Assembly (NCBI GenBank): GCA_043746555.1
Contig: JAYTQU010000388.1
Location: 1-8,069, forward strand
Origin: CAZQYC01 sp043746555
GTDB taxonomy: Bacteria; Pseudomonadota; Gammaproteobacteria; Steroidobacterales; Steroidobacteraceae
Length of the DNA: 8,069 bases
Direction of reading: 5' to 3'
Shown: positions 1-5,053 of the stretch, piece after piece
Position numbering within the stretch: the first letter of the stretch is position 1
Layout of the letters: each line of letters opens with the position of its first letter
Position numbers and translations under genes: made by a program
The notes under the pieces: model-generated
Told to the model about the DNA's origin: nothing
The model's input: only the letters and a program-made list of their open reading frames with translations
Databases searched by the model: none

Positions 1-49
1 GCTGAGGAATGACCAATTGACCTTTGCTGGTCATCTTTGCGGTTTCCAT
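1..49 (-). CDS. AbrB/SpoVT-type DNA-binding protein (VapB/MazE-like antitoxin), N-terminus only
   Basis: Only the first 16 codons are inside the window. They read METAKMTSKGQLVIPQ, the start of the swapped-hairpin AbrB/SpoVT DNA-binding domain (family pattern: S/T-K-G-Q-[VL]-[TV]-[IL]-P). Proteins that begin like this are usually 75-90 residues long and are either transition-state regulators or antitoxins of VapBC/MazEF-type pairs that repress their own operon. The ATG at 49 is preceded by an AGAGG ribosome-binding site about six bases upstream; the internal Met6 has no comparable site. The gene points away from tRNA-Lys and off the left edge, so a partner toxin gene cannot be seen. The antitoxin role is inferred from the family; the domain call is fairly secure despite its shortness. 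Confidence 0.65.
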   Translation of the reverse strand, partial: METAKMTSKGQLVIPQ

Positions 50-51
50 AA

Positions 52-76
52 CTTACCTCTCAAAGTAAGACGTGGT
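52..76. promoter_or_regulatory. Short CTTAC/GTAAG repeats before the AbrB-type gene
   Basis: CTTAC at 52-56 and GTAAG at 65-69 form an inverted pair flanking the ribosome-binding site, and GTAAGAC occurs twice (65-71 and 74-80). AbrB-type antitoxins commonly bind inverted repeats in their own promoter, so this could be an autoregulatory operator. The repeats are only five to seven bases long, so the assignment is tentative. Confidence 0.2.
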
Positions 77-233
77 AAGACAGCCTATGCCAGACCTCCG
101 CGAAAGTCGATGCCCTAGCTGTGAGCCATTGCGAATTCCTGCGGAATAGGGTCAGGGCTTGCACGTCAATATCTACGTCTTCCGGATACGCCGATCCGGA
201 CTTGGCATTTAGGAATTGGTGGAATTCAAAACC

Positions 234-253
234 ACGCTAACGCTACAGTAAGT
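234..253. repeat. Imperfect dispersed repeat, copy 1 (behind tRNA-Lys)
   Basis: This 20-base sequence (ACGCTAACGCTACAGTAAGT) recurs at 948-970 with one mismatch and a 3-base insertion. Both copies lie 19-26 bases beyond the trailer hairpin of a tRNA on the minus strand (Lys here, Pro for the other). They may be relics of a duplicated tRNA spacer. No function is evident. Confidence 0.4.
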
Positions 254-278
254 GCATCCTTGCGGACGCTAAAGAATG

Positions 279-324
279 AATCCTTCTGTTCAAGACGACT
301 TTGAGTCGTCTTGAACAGAAGGAT

Positions 325-325
<1 letters not shown>
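279..325 (-). terminator. 22-bp perfect hairpin immediately after tRNA-Lys
   Basis: Arms 279-300 and 304-325 are perfectly complementary over 22 bp around a 3-base loop. On the minus strand the hairpin starts at the terminal A of the encoded CCA of tRNA-Lys (position 325). It is followed by a moderately U-rich stretch (TTCATTCTTT at the distal foot), which fits an intrinsic terminator. The stem is unusually long and perfect for a tRNA terminator. Confidence 0.6.
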
Positions 326-400
<75 letters not shown>

Positions 401-451
401 ACGTTTTTCGTGTTAGGTCCGACGGAAGGCCGCGACCAATTCGGGGCGCGC

Positions 452-480
452 ATGATAATCGACGACGCTCGATTCGTCAT
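452..480 (-). promoter_or_regulatory. Sigma-70 promoter for tRNA-Lys
   Basis: On the minus strand a -35 box ATGACG (475-480) lies exactly 17 bp before a -10 box TATCAT (452-457), followed by the GC-rich discriminator GCGCGCCCC. That discriminator type is typical of stable-RNA promoters under stringent control. Transcription would start near 445 and leave a leader of about 45 nt before tRNA-Lys. The -10 matches 5 of 6 consensus bases and the -35 matches 4 of 6. Confidence 0.55.
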
Positions 481-607
481 CCCCAAATGTACGAGCACAA
501 AAGAGCCGCTGACTAACGCGCGATTGCGAGCTCTTGACGCACATGAACGTGCCCTATTCGACAGTCGTGGTCGTGGCAGGGAGAGCCCGATTCACGACTT
601 TGAGATG

Positions 608-658
608 CCCATCTTCTTATTCTTGGACGGACAAATCCGTCCAAGGCAAGAAGATGGG
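608..658 (-). terminator. Two-part hairpin overlapping the CCA end of tRNA-His
   Basis: The outer arms 608-618 and 648-658 pair over 11 bp and the inner arms 622-631 and 636-645 pair over 10 bp around a 4-base loop, with a small internal loop between them. The outer stem includes the whole encoded CCA (655-657) and the discriminator C73 (658) of tRNA-His. No U-tract follows on the minus strand, so it may be a processing or protective hairpin rather than a strong terminator. Confidence 0.45.
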
Positions 659-731
659 GTGGACGATGGGGCTCGAACCCACGACGGCCGGAATCACAAT
701 CCGGGGCTCTACCAACTGAGCTACGTCCACC
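655..731 (-). tRNA. tRNA-His (anticodon GUG)
   Basis: This is a 77-nt tRNA that includes the extra G-1 (position 731) paired with C73 (658), the identity element of bacterial tRNA-His, plus encoded CCA (655-657). The anticodon loop TTGTGAT gives GTG. D-arm (GCTCAGTTGGTAGAGC) and T-arm (GGGTTCGAGCCC) are canonical. It sits 176 bp upstream of the -35 box side of tRNA-Lys transcription and about 110 bp downstream of tRNA-Arg. No convincing promoter of its own was found, so it is probably read from upstream. Confidence 0.97.
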
Positions 732-831
732 ATAACTGACCAAGCAGAATTTATCAGGAGTTGGGAGTTAGTGACCAGCCAGAAGGCGAATTCCGGCTAA
801 CACCGAACCACTAACGCCTTCCCGCCTTTGT

Positions 832-846
832 CGCCACTTCGTGGCG
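832..846 (-). terminator. Short hairpin within the 3' end of tRNA-Arg
   Basis: CGCCAC (832-837) and GTGGCG (841-846) form a perfect 6-bp stem with a 3-base loop. The right arm contains the encoded CCA (842-844), the discriminator base and C72 of tRNA-Arg, so the trailer can pair with the acceptor end. There is no U-tract, so termination here is doubtful. The placement matches the hairpins behind the other three tRNAs. Confidence 0.35.
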
Positions 847-918
847 CGCCCGGCAGGACTCGAACCTGCGACCCCCGGCTTAGAAGGCCGGTGCTCTATC
901 CAGCTGAGCTACGGGCGC
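842..918 (-). tRNA. tRNA-Arg (anticodon UCU)
   Basis: This is a 77-nt tRNA starting GCGCCCGTAG at 918, with CCA encoded at 842-844. The anticodon loop CTTCTAA gives TCT, which reads AGA/AGG. The acceptor strands (GCGCCCG/CGGGCGC) are fully complementary and the T-arm reads AGGTTCGAGTCCT. It is the second tRNA after the promoter, between tRNA-Pro and tRNA-His. Confidence 0.97.
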
Positions 919-947
919 GGAGGCCTAATCTTGCCAAGAAACTCAGA

Positions 948-970
948 ACGCTAACACTACAAGAGTAAGT
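948..970. repeat. Imperfect dispersed repeat, copy 2 (behind tRNA-Pro)
   Basis: The partner of the repeat at 234-253 differs by G to A and a 3-base insertion. It lies in the tRNA-Pro/tRNA-Arg spacer, between the Pro trailer hairpin and the 5' end of tRNA-Arg. Confidence 0.4.
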
Positions 971-988
971 CACTAGCGCGTCACATAT

Positions 989-1033
989 AACCTTTCATTG
1001 TTCATATCCCGAGGATTTGAACAATGAAAGGTT
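989..1033 (-). terminator. 16-bp perfect hairpin immediately after tRNA-Pro
   Basis: Arms 989-1004 and 1018-1033 are perfectly complementary over 16 bp with a 13-base loop. The stem starts at the terminal A of the encoded CCA (1033). On the minus strand it is followed by TTATATGTG, only weakly U-rich. If it terminates fully, tRNA-Arg would need its own promoter, and none was convincing, so partial read-through is likely. Confidence 0.45.
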
Positions 1034-1109
1034 GGTCGGGGCAGAGGGATTTGAACCCCCGACCCTCTGCTCCCAAAGCAGATGCGCTACCAGACTGCGC
1101 TATGCCCCG
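1033..1109 (-). tRNA. tRNA-Pro (anticodon UGG)
   Basis: This is a 77-nt tRNA starting CGGGGCATAG at 1109, with CCA encoded at 1033-1035. The anticodon loop TTTGGGA gives TGG, which reads proline CCN codons. D-arm (GCGCAGTCTGGTAGCGC) and T-arm (GGGGTTCAAATCCC) are canonical. It is the first gene behind the strong promoter at 1172-1200 and opens the Pro-Arg-His-Lys cluster. Confidence 0.97.
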
Positions 1110-1171
1110 ACGCTTGCCGCTCGCAGGGTCCATCAAGTTGCGAGTGGATCCCCCGGTTCACGGGGAGGCGA

Positions 1172-1200
1172 ATCATACGTGTCGCACTGCACAGGGTCAA
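1172..1200 (-). promoter_or_regulatory. Strong sigma-70 promoter of the tRNA cluster
   Basis: On the minus strand the -35 box TTGACC (1195-1200) and -10 box TATGAT (1172-1177) are separated by exactly 17 bp; each matches 5 of 6 consensus bases. Just upstream is the AT-rich stretch CTATAAAA, a possible UP element. Downstream is the GC-rich discriminator TCGCCTCCCC, typical of stringently controlled tRNA/rRNA promoters. The start site would be near 1165, giving a leader of about 55 nt before tRNA-Pro. Confidence 0.8.
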
Positions 1201-1207
1201 TTTTATA

Positions 1208-1223
1208 GATCGGCTGATCGGCT
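1208..1223. repeat. Tandem 8-bp repeat between divergent promoters
   Basis: GATCGGCT occurs twice in tandem (1208-1215 and 1216-1223). It lies directly upstream of the tRNA-cluster promoter and within the presumed regulatory region of the rightward membrane-protein/HTH gene pair. A binding site for the nearby Xre regulator is possible, but nothing else supports it. Confidence 0.3.
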
Positions 1224-1265
1224 GCCTCGTCAGTCAGGGCACGTGTGTGACCAGAGTTTATTCGA

Positions 1266-1433
1266 TTGCAAATTCTGAAAGCAGCGGCACTTACGGCAAT
1301 TGTTACAGCATTCTGGACTATGGCTTATTCCTTTTTTGAGTTCGCCGGGTTTCCGCGGCTCAGCATGATGTGGGTCGGCAACGTGGGCTGGAGCGTATTT
1401 ATCGTGCAAATGCTTCGATTGAAGTTTTCATAG
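1266..1433 (+). CDS. Small two-helix membrane protein, probable TTG start
   Basis: This frame is open from the stop at 1248-1250 to TAG at 1431-1433. The first usable start is TTG at 1266, giving 55 residues; AGAG at 1253-1256 is a weak ribosome-binding site nine bases away. An in-frame ATG at 1320 would give 37 residues but would cut off most of the first helix and has no visible ribosome-binding site. Residues about 4-26 (starting ILKAAALTAIVTAF) and about 32-50 (MMWVGNVGWSVFIVQML) are two hydrophobic segments, and the C-terminus is basic. The stop lies two bases before the HTH gene's ATG, so the two are probably translationally coupled. Small Xre regulators of this kind are often paired with a membrane protein gene. 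I do not recognise the protein; a truncated remnant of a larger membrane protein is possible. Confidence 0.5.
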   Translation: MQILKAAALTAIVTAFWTMAYSFFEFAGFPRLSMMWVGNVGWSVFIVQMLRLKFS

Positions 1434-1435
1434 CA

Positions 1436-1627
1436 ATGAGAAACATAGTCCCGCAACTTCGTCAGGAACGAGGCTGGACGCAAGGCGATCTTGCCGTTCG
1501 TCTCAAAGTCTCTCGTCAGACTGTCAACGCGGTGGAGACGGAGCGATACGATCCCAGCCTTCCGCTGGCATTCGCGCTGGCGAAACTATTTAACAAACGG
1601 ATCGAAGAAATCTTTCGCCCCACGTGA
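1436..1627 (+). CDS. Small Xre-family HTH transcriptional regulator
   Basis: The 63-residue protein is almost entirely one HTH_3 (Cro/C1-type) domain. Residues 6-19 (PQLRQERGWTQGDL) form the first helices and 26-35 (SRQTVNAVET) the recognition helix. The tail YDPSLPLAFALAKLFNKRIEEIF is typical of the short YozG-like regulators, whose usual length is 60-75 residues. I chose ATG 1436 over the ATG at 1370 because the family alignment starts at M-R-N-I and the extra 22 residues overlap the membrane-protein gene in another frame. No strong ribosome-binding site is present; translation probably depends on coupling to the gene ending at 1433. It likely represses its own small operon. The gene ends 18 bp before the stop of the convergent ligJ-like gene. 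Confidence 0.85.
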   Translation: MRNIVPQLRQERGWTQGDLAVRLKVSRQTVNAVETERYDPSLPLAFALAKLFNKRIEEIFRPT

Positions 1628-1645
1628 AGAGACCTTTGCGATCCT

Positions 1646-2659
1646 CTATTTCTTCAGAGCCATTTTCAGCCTCGGATACGCGCGATAGGCGTTGCCTTCA
1701 TAGATTTTGAATTTGTCTTCCGCGCTCAACGGCAATTGATCGACATAACGCTTGGTGTCGTCGAAGTTGAAGCCGGTTTCGGGATCGACGCCGCGCACCG
1801 CACCGACCATTTCAGACGCGAATAAGATGTTGTCGACGGAAATCACCTTGGACAGTAGATCGATACCCGGCTGGTGATAGACGCAGGTGTCGAAGAACAC
1901 GTTGTTCATCACGTGATCTTTAAGCAACGGTTTCTTCAATGCCTGAGCCAACCCGCGAAAACGTCCCCAATGATACGGCGCTGCCCCGCCACCATGAGGA
2001 ATCACAAACTTTAAGGTCGGAAAATCTTTGAACAAATCGCCTTCGATCAGTTGCATGAATGCCGTCGTGTCGGCATTGAGATAGTGCGCACCGGTGGTGT
2101 GGAAGCAAGGATTGCAACTCGTGCTCACATGAATCATTGCGGGCACATCGAGTTCAACCATCTTTTCGTAAATGGGATACCACCAGCGATCGGTGAGCGG
2201 CGGCTCCCTCCAATGCCCACCCGATGGATCGGGATTTAAATTCAATCCAACAAAGCCATACTCTTTAATACAGCGCTCCAATTCCGGAATGCAGGTCTCG
2301 GGTTTCACACCGGGACTTTGCGGCAACATGCACGCGCCGACAAAATTTTCCGGATAGAGCTGACACACGCGATGGATCAGCTCGTTGCAAATCGACGCCC
2401 ACGTCGAACTGGCCTGGAAGTCTCCGATGTGATGCGCCATAAAACTTGCGCGCGGCGAGAAGATCGTGAGATCGGTGCCGCGTTCGCGTTGCAATTTCAG
2501 TTGCGCGCCTTCCAAACTCTCACGAATTTGATCGTCGCTGATGTTGGGCCGCCCGGTGGACGCGGCCATTTTGTTTTTCAGCGCTGCGACTTGTGCATCG
2601 CGAAAACGCTGCAACCCGTCGGGCGCGGTGGTGTAGTGACCGTGGCAGTCGATGATCAT
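1646..2659 (-). CDS. ligJ: 4-oxalomesaconate hydratase (LigJ-type amidohydrolase)
   Basis: The 337-residue protein matches LigJ of the protocatechuate 4,5-cleavage pathway, which hydrates 4-oxalomesaconate to 4-carboxy-4-hydroxy-2-oxoadipate in the cytoplasm. It belongs to the zinc-dependent amidohydrolase (ACMSD-like) superfamily. Visible motifs are the N-terminal HxH (CHGH, His6 and His8), AMIHVS with His177, PHGGG with His222, and SEMVGAVRG with Glu283. These correspond to the metal and active-site residues known in LigJ (His6, His8, His178, His223, Glu284). Other LigJ-like stretches are TIFSPRAS, ACMLPQSP, GLNLNPDPSGGHW and VFFDTCVYHQPG. The ATG at 2659 gives the expected MIIDCHGH start, although no clear Shine-Dalgarno sequence precedes it. 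All key residues are present, so it looks functional. It diverges from a broken ligB-like gene, so its substrate would have to come from a ring-cleavage enzyme encoded elsewhere. Confidence 0.92.
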   Translation of the reverse strand: MIIDCHGHYTTAPDGLQRFRDAQVAALKNKMAASTGRPNISDDQIRESLEGAQLKLQRERGTDLTIFSPRASFMAHHIGDFQASSTWASICNELIHRVCQLYPENFVGACMLPQSPGVKPETCIPELERCIKEYGFVGLNLNPDPSGGHWREPPLTDRWWYPIYEKMVELDVPAMIHVSTSCNPCFHTTGAHYLNADTTAFMQLIEGDLFKDFPTLKFVIPHGGGAAPYHWGRFRGLAQALKKPLLKDHVMNNVFFDTCVYHQPGIDLLSKVISVDNILFASEMVGAVRGVDPETGFNFDDTKRYVDQLPLSAEDKFKIYEGNAYRAYPRLKMALKK

Positions 2660-2731
2660 AGGATTTGAAATGGGGTTTTGCTGTACTAAATAGGCATTGC
2701 GTTAGGCATGACGCGCGCTTACGGACAACTG

Positions 2732-2766
2732 CGTATCGGCAACGAGACGGTACGTAATTACGATAC
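2732..2766. promoter_or_regulatory. Inverted repeat and palindrome in the ligJ/ligB-remnant divergent region
   Basis: GTATCG (2732-2737) and CGATAC (2761-2766) form an inverted pair, and CGTAATTACG (2753-2762) is a perfect 10-bp palindrome. Catabolic operons of this pathway are usually controlled by LysR-type regulators that bind such dyads between divergent genes. No regulator gene is in the window, so this is only a candidate operator for ligJ. Confidence 0.25.
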
Positions 2767-2805
2767 TGGTTGCAAGAGCACACCAATTCACAACCAATGC
2801 GCACG

Positions 2806-3246
2806 ATGCCGGTCGACCATGCCTTCTTCTTGCCGGTGAAAACAATTCCTGTCGCCATCAACTCCGTTCAGTATCCCCTGCCCTCGCGCGATCGGACGCG
2901 CAATTGAATCGTATCCGGAAGATTTGAAAGTTGTCGTCGTCGGCACGGGCGGTTTATCGCATCAACTCGACGGCGAACGCGCGAGCTTCATCAACAAGGA
3001 TTTCGACATGATGTGTTTGGACAAACTTGTGAGCGATCCACAAGCGCTGACGCAATATTCGAACAAGCAACTCGTCGAACTAGCCGGCACAAAAGGCGTT
3101 GAACTTTTTAGGGTGGATCGCTGCGCGCGGAACATTGCTAGGACAAGTGAGTGAAGTGCATCGCAACGAGCGCACACCCCGTTTCCAATACGGCATCGGG
3201 GAACCAGGTGATTGAGAACATTCCAAGTAAGGCGAAAGCGGCGTAA
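2806..3246 (+). pseudogene. Decayed protocatechuate 4,5-dioxygenase beta subunit (LigB-like)
   Basis: Fragments in three frames line up in order with LigB, a class III extradiol dioxygenase of about 280-300 residues. Frame 1 (2806-2886) reads MPVDHAFF then IPVAINSVQYPLPS. Frame 2 (2888-3109) reads AIGRAIESYPEDL, GTGGLSHQ and AGTKGVELF. Frame 3 (3114-3179) reads WIAARGTLLGQVSEVHRN. Frame 1 returns at 3181 (VSNTASGNQVIENI) and ends at TAA 3244-3246. Lesions: the N-terminal third, with the first two iron-ligand histidines of LigB, is missing; residues are missing after FFLP; about ten codons are deleted near 2887; there is a frameshift near 3110; and one extra C lies in the CCCC run at 3177-3180. 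The catalytic histidine of SHQ (2960-2962) and a glutamate 47 residues later (3101-3103), the spacing of LigB His195 and Glu242, survive. It cannot make an active enzyme. Confidence 0.85.
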
Positions 3247-3302
3247 CCAAAGCCTTCAACTCGAATCACGGATCTTGCCGTGCGCGCCACAGATTGCGCG
3301 TT

Positions 3303-3896
3303 CTACGCAGCCTGCCGTCCGCGCACATGCAGCACGTCAATCGAAACGGAACCCTCCACCGGATTAAGATTCTGCACTTTGACTTGCAGAAAACTCACGG
3401 CGTCGGGCTTACCGCATACATACATGATCGAACAGCGTTGCTCATCGATGGTTGCGCGCGGAACGAGAAAATCGTTTTCGCCGAGCTCCTTAACGGATGC
3501 GCCGCAATCCGCCGATGCACCGCCGAGTTCAAGCTTGATTCGTGCGAAATCTTTGCCGCGTGCCTGTTCGATACCGGTCAGTGCAACCGATAATTTCGAC
3601 AGCCGCCCAAAACTCATTTCCTTGAGATCGGCCTTTTGCCCGGCGGTGAGCGTCACCACACGATGAAGACGGTCGATACGTTGAGTATCGGACAAGCGGA
3701 CTGTCGACATGAAGTCTTGAACTGCTTTGGCTACACGGCGCGATCCCTTGCTCGCGGGACCTTTGCCGGCACTACCATTGACGGGCACCTTTTTTCTTCG
3801 ATGAAACGTTAACAGTGCGAAGCTCAATACCAATGCGACCGCGATGTAGAGTTGCCAGGCCGCGATACCGAATAATGTGGCGCCGAAGAAATTCAC
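3303..3896 (-). CDS. Membrane-anchored protein of unknown function
   Basis: I do not recognise this 197-residue protein. Residues about 9-31 form one hydrophobic helix (IAAWQLYIAVALVLSFALL). A strongly basic stretch follows (HRRKK at 32-36), then a Gly/Ser/Lys-rich linker to about residue 55. The positive-inside rule places the remainder in the cytoplasm. Residues 56-120 look helical (VAKAVQDFMSTVRLSDTQ), and 121-195 look beta-rich, with three cysteines at 131, 155 and 161 (DCGAS and RCSIMYVCGK). The start is GTG at 3896; the nearby ribosome-binding site is weak. The 223-bp gap to the upstream exported-protein gene suggests a separate transcript. No frameshift or truncation is visible. Confidence 0.7.
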   Translation of the reverse strand: MNFFGATLFGIAAWQLYIAVALVLSFALLTFHRRKKVPVNGSAGKGPASKGSRRVAKAVQDFMSTVRLSDTQRIDRLHRVVTLTAGQKADLKEMSFGRLSKLSVALTGIEQARGKDFARIKLELGGASADCGASVKELGENDFLVPRATIDEQRCSIMYVCGKPDAVSFLQVKVQNLNPVEGSVSIDVLHVRGRQAA

Positions 3897-4033
3897 GGTA
3901 GTCTCGAAAAATAAGGTGTGTTGTTTGCAATCTTAGACACTGCCCTCAGGCAATTTCGGTTGCACGACACACTTGCCGCTAATTAGGAATTTCCCGCACG
4001 CCGAACCCACGTTAGTTGCTCAACGCATAAAGA

Positions 4034-4094
4034 CGATCAATTGACAGAATCGGGAGAACGAGGCGAAAACAGAGACTTCTCGACCAATTGATCG
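4034..4094. repeat. 10-bp inverted repeat in the 3897-4119 intergenic region
   Basis: CGATCAATTG (4034-4043) and CAATTGATCG (4085-4094) are perfect inverted copies separated by 41 bp. They lie between the end of the SRPBCC gene and the start of the membrane-anchored gene. Each arm contains the palindrome CAATTG. It could be an operator dyad for the downstream minus-strand gene; it is too widely spaced for an ordinary terminator. No clear promoter was found in this gap. Confidence 0.3.
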
Positions 4095-4119
4095 CTGACA
4101 CCCGGGCTAGGAACGACTT

Positions 4120-4698
4120 TTATCGAGCGGGCGCGCCTCGCGCCGGCAACGTTCCGCCTTCCGCCAAAATCTTCATGTTGTTGAGCGCGCGAGTGAAAGC
4201 CGTACGGCGTCGCTCGATGTCGGTTTGTTTCGCTGCATCGTCACCCATTACCAACGAGTTGTCGTAGAACAATGTGTAGATCAGCTTCGAGGTCGTTGCG
4301 TTGATTGGTCGCGCCTCAAGTGTCCCATGATACAAATTGTAGGGACGACCTTCGCGCACTGGCTGCGTGTACGTGTACGAGAACTCGGTTTTGCCGACGA
4401 GAATCTCGCTGCCGACCGAGCGAACTGCGCCAACTTCGCCATCGCTTCCGGAAACGATTTTGCATCCGCCCGGTATTTGCAACCACTCGCCGATATCGCA
4501 ATATTTTCCTATGCGTTTCCAAACCTCAGGGGCGGATTTATCCACTGTCACTTCCATCGGTATGGATACATAGGTCGGATTGGCGACCGCCGAAGAAGCG
4601 ATGGTTGGTTGTTGCGCCATCGCTGCCAACGACACCAGACAACTGCTCGCCAACAGAACTGAATTCGCCAAAAGCCAAAATTTCAAATGAGTCGCCAT
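4120..4698 (-). CDS. Exported SRPBCC-fold (polyketide cyclase/START-like) protein
   Basis: The 192-residue protein starts with a signal peptide: basic N-terminus, hydrophobic core FWLLANSVLLASSCLVSL, and likely cleavage at AMA/QQ after residue 28. The mature part begins VSIPMEVTVDKSAPEVWKRI, followed by IGEWLQIPGGCKIVSGSDGEVGA. This is the beta1-helix-beta2 start of the SRPBCC fold, which binds hydrophobic ligands. Later strands include SYTYTQPVREGRPYNLYHGT and SKLIYTLFYDN, and a C-terminal helix ends near 178. ATG 4698 is chosen because GGAGGGG lies seven bases upstream and the signal peptide begins there; the frame stays open to 4959, but that extension has no protein-like character. It probably acts in the periplasm on a small hydrophobic molecule; the ligand is unknown. 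Confidence 0.8.
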   Translation of the reverse strand: MATHLKFWLLANSVLLASSCLVSLAAMAQQPTIASSAVANPTYVSIPMEVTVDKSAPEVWKRIGKYCDIGEWLQIPGGCKIVSGSDGEVGAVRSVGSEILVGKTEFSYTYTQPVREGRPYNLYHGTLEARPINATTSKLIYTLFYDNSLVMGDDAAKQTDIERRRTAFTRALNNMKILAEGGTLPARGAPAR

Positions 4699-5053
4699 GA
4701 TCGTTCCCCTCCAAGGTGTAGGTTTTCTGCGCGCCAAAATACCTGATTGCAATTTGCGGACACGTGAAGAATGGTAAGGCATCTGACCTCTTGCAGTCGC
4801 AGGCCAATATCTTGAACCGCAATTCCGGAACGTCGATCGCTCAGATACATTTCCGTCGTTGATCTGTTCGCCAACATGCCTGCCATGCAACGCGGCCACG
4901 GCCCAATTGGATGTGCGCGCCGGTATCGTAACAAATCTTCGCGTCGTCGACCGTGACAATGAATTGCACGCGCGGCACGATGCCCACCGCTAATCGTAAC
5001 GGCAATTTTAAGCATTTTTGGCAAGTAACTCGCGATTCAGTGCGGAGACGTTT
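4699..5053. other. 355-bp divergent intergenic region, no recognisable gene
   Basis: This lies between the SRPBCC gene start and the second pseudogene start. Several frames are open, but none shows a recognisable motif or a ribosome-binding site. One minus-strand frame at about 4900-5000 (VQFIVTVDDAKICYDTGAHI) looks mildly protein-like and could be a gene remnant; I could not identify it. Promoters for both flanking genes should lie here, but I found no convincing pair of boxes. Confidence 0.4.

Noticed and set aside
62..247. Open minus-strand frame of about 60 codons between tRNA-Lys and the AbrB-type gene
   Set aside because: It has no ATG or credible start, no ribosome-binding site and no recognisable motif. 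A stretch of this length can be open by chance.
410..1339. Several short open frames across the tRNA cluster on both strands
   Set aside because: They run through tRNA genes and their hairpins and have no ribosome-binding sites or protein-like composition.
1370..1435. Longer start for the HTH regulator at 1370
   Set aside because: The added 22 residues do not fit the family, and that region encodes the second helix of the small membrane protein in another frame.
1646..2659. Alternative call of aminocarboxymuconate-semialdehyde decarboxylase for the amidohydrolase
   Set aside because: It is the same superfamily, but the motifs PHGGGAAPYHWGRFRG, SEMVGAVRG and VFFDTCVYHQPG and the ligB remnant next door point to LigJ.
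2924..3154. A 76-residue protein starting at TTG 2924 as a real small gene
   Set aside because: It is the middle fragment of the LigB-like pseudogene; homologous sequence continues on both sides in other frames.
4699..4959. N-terminal extension of the SRPBCC protein to a start at 4959
   Set aside because: The strong GGAGGGG site and a textbook signal peptide begin at 4698. The extension would bury the signal peptide inside the protein.
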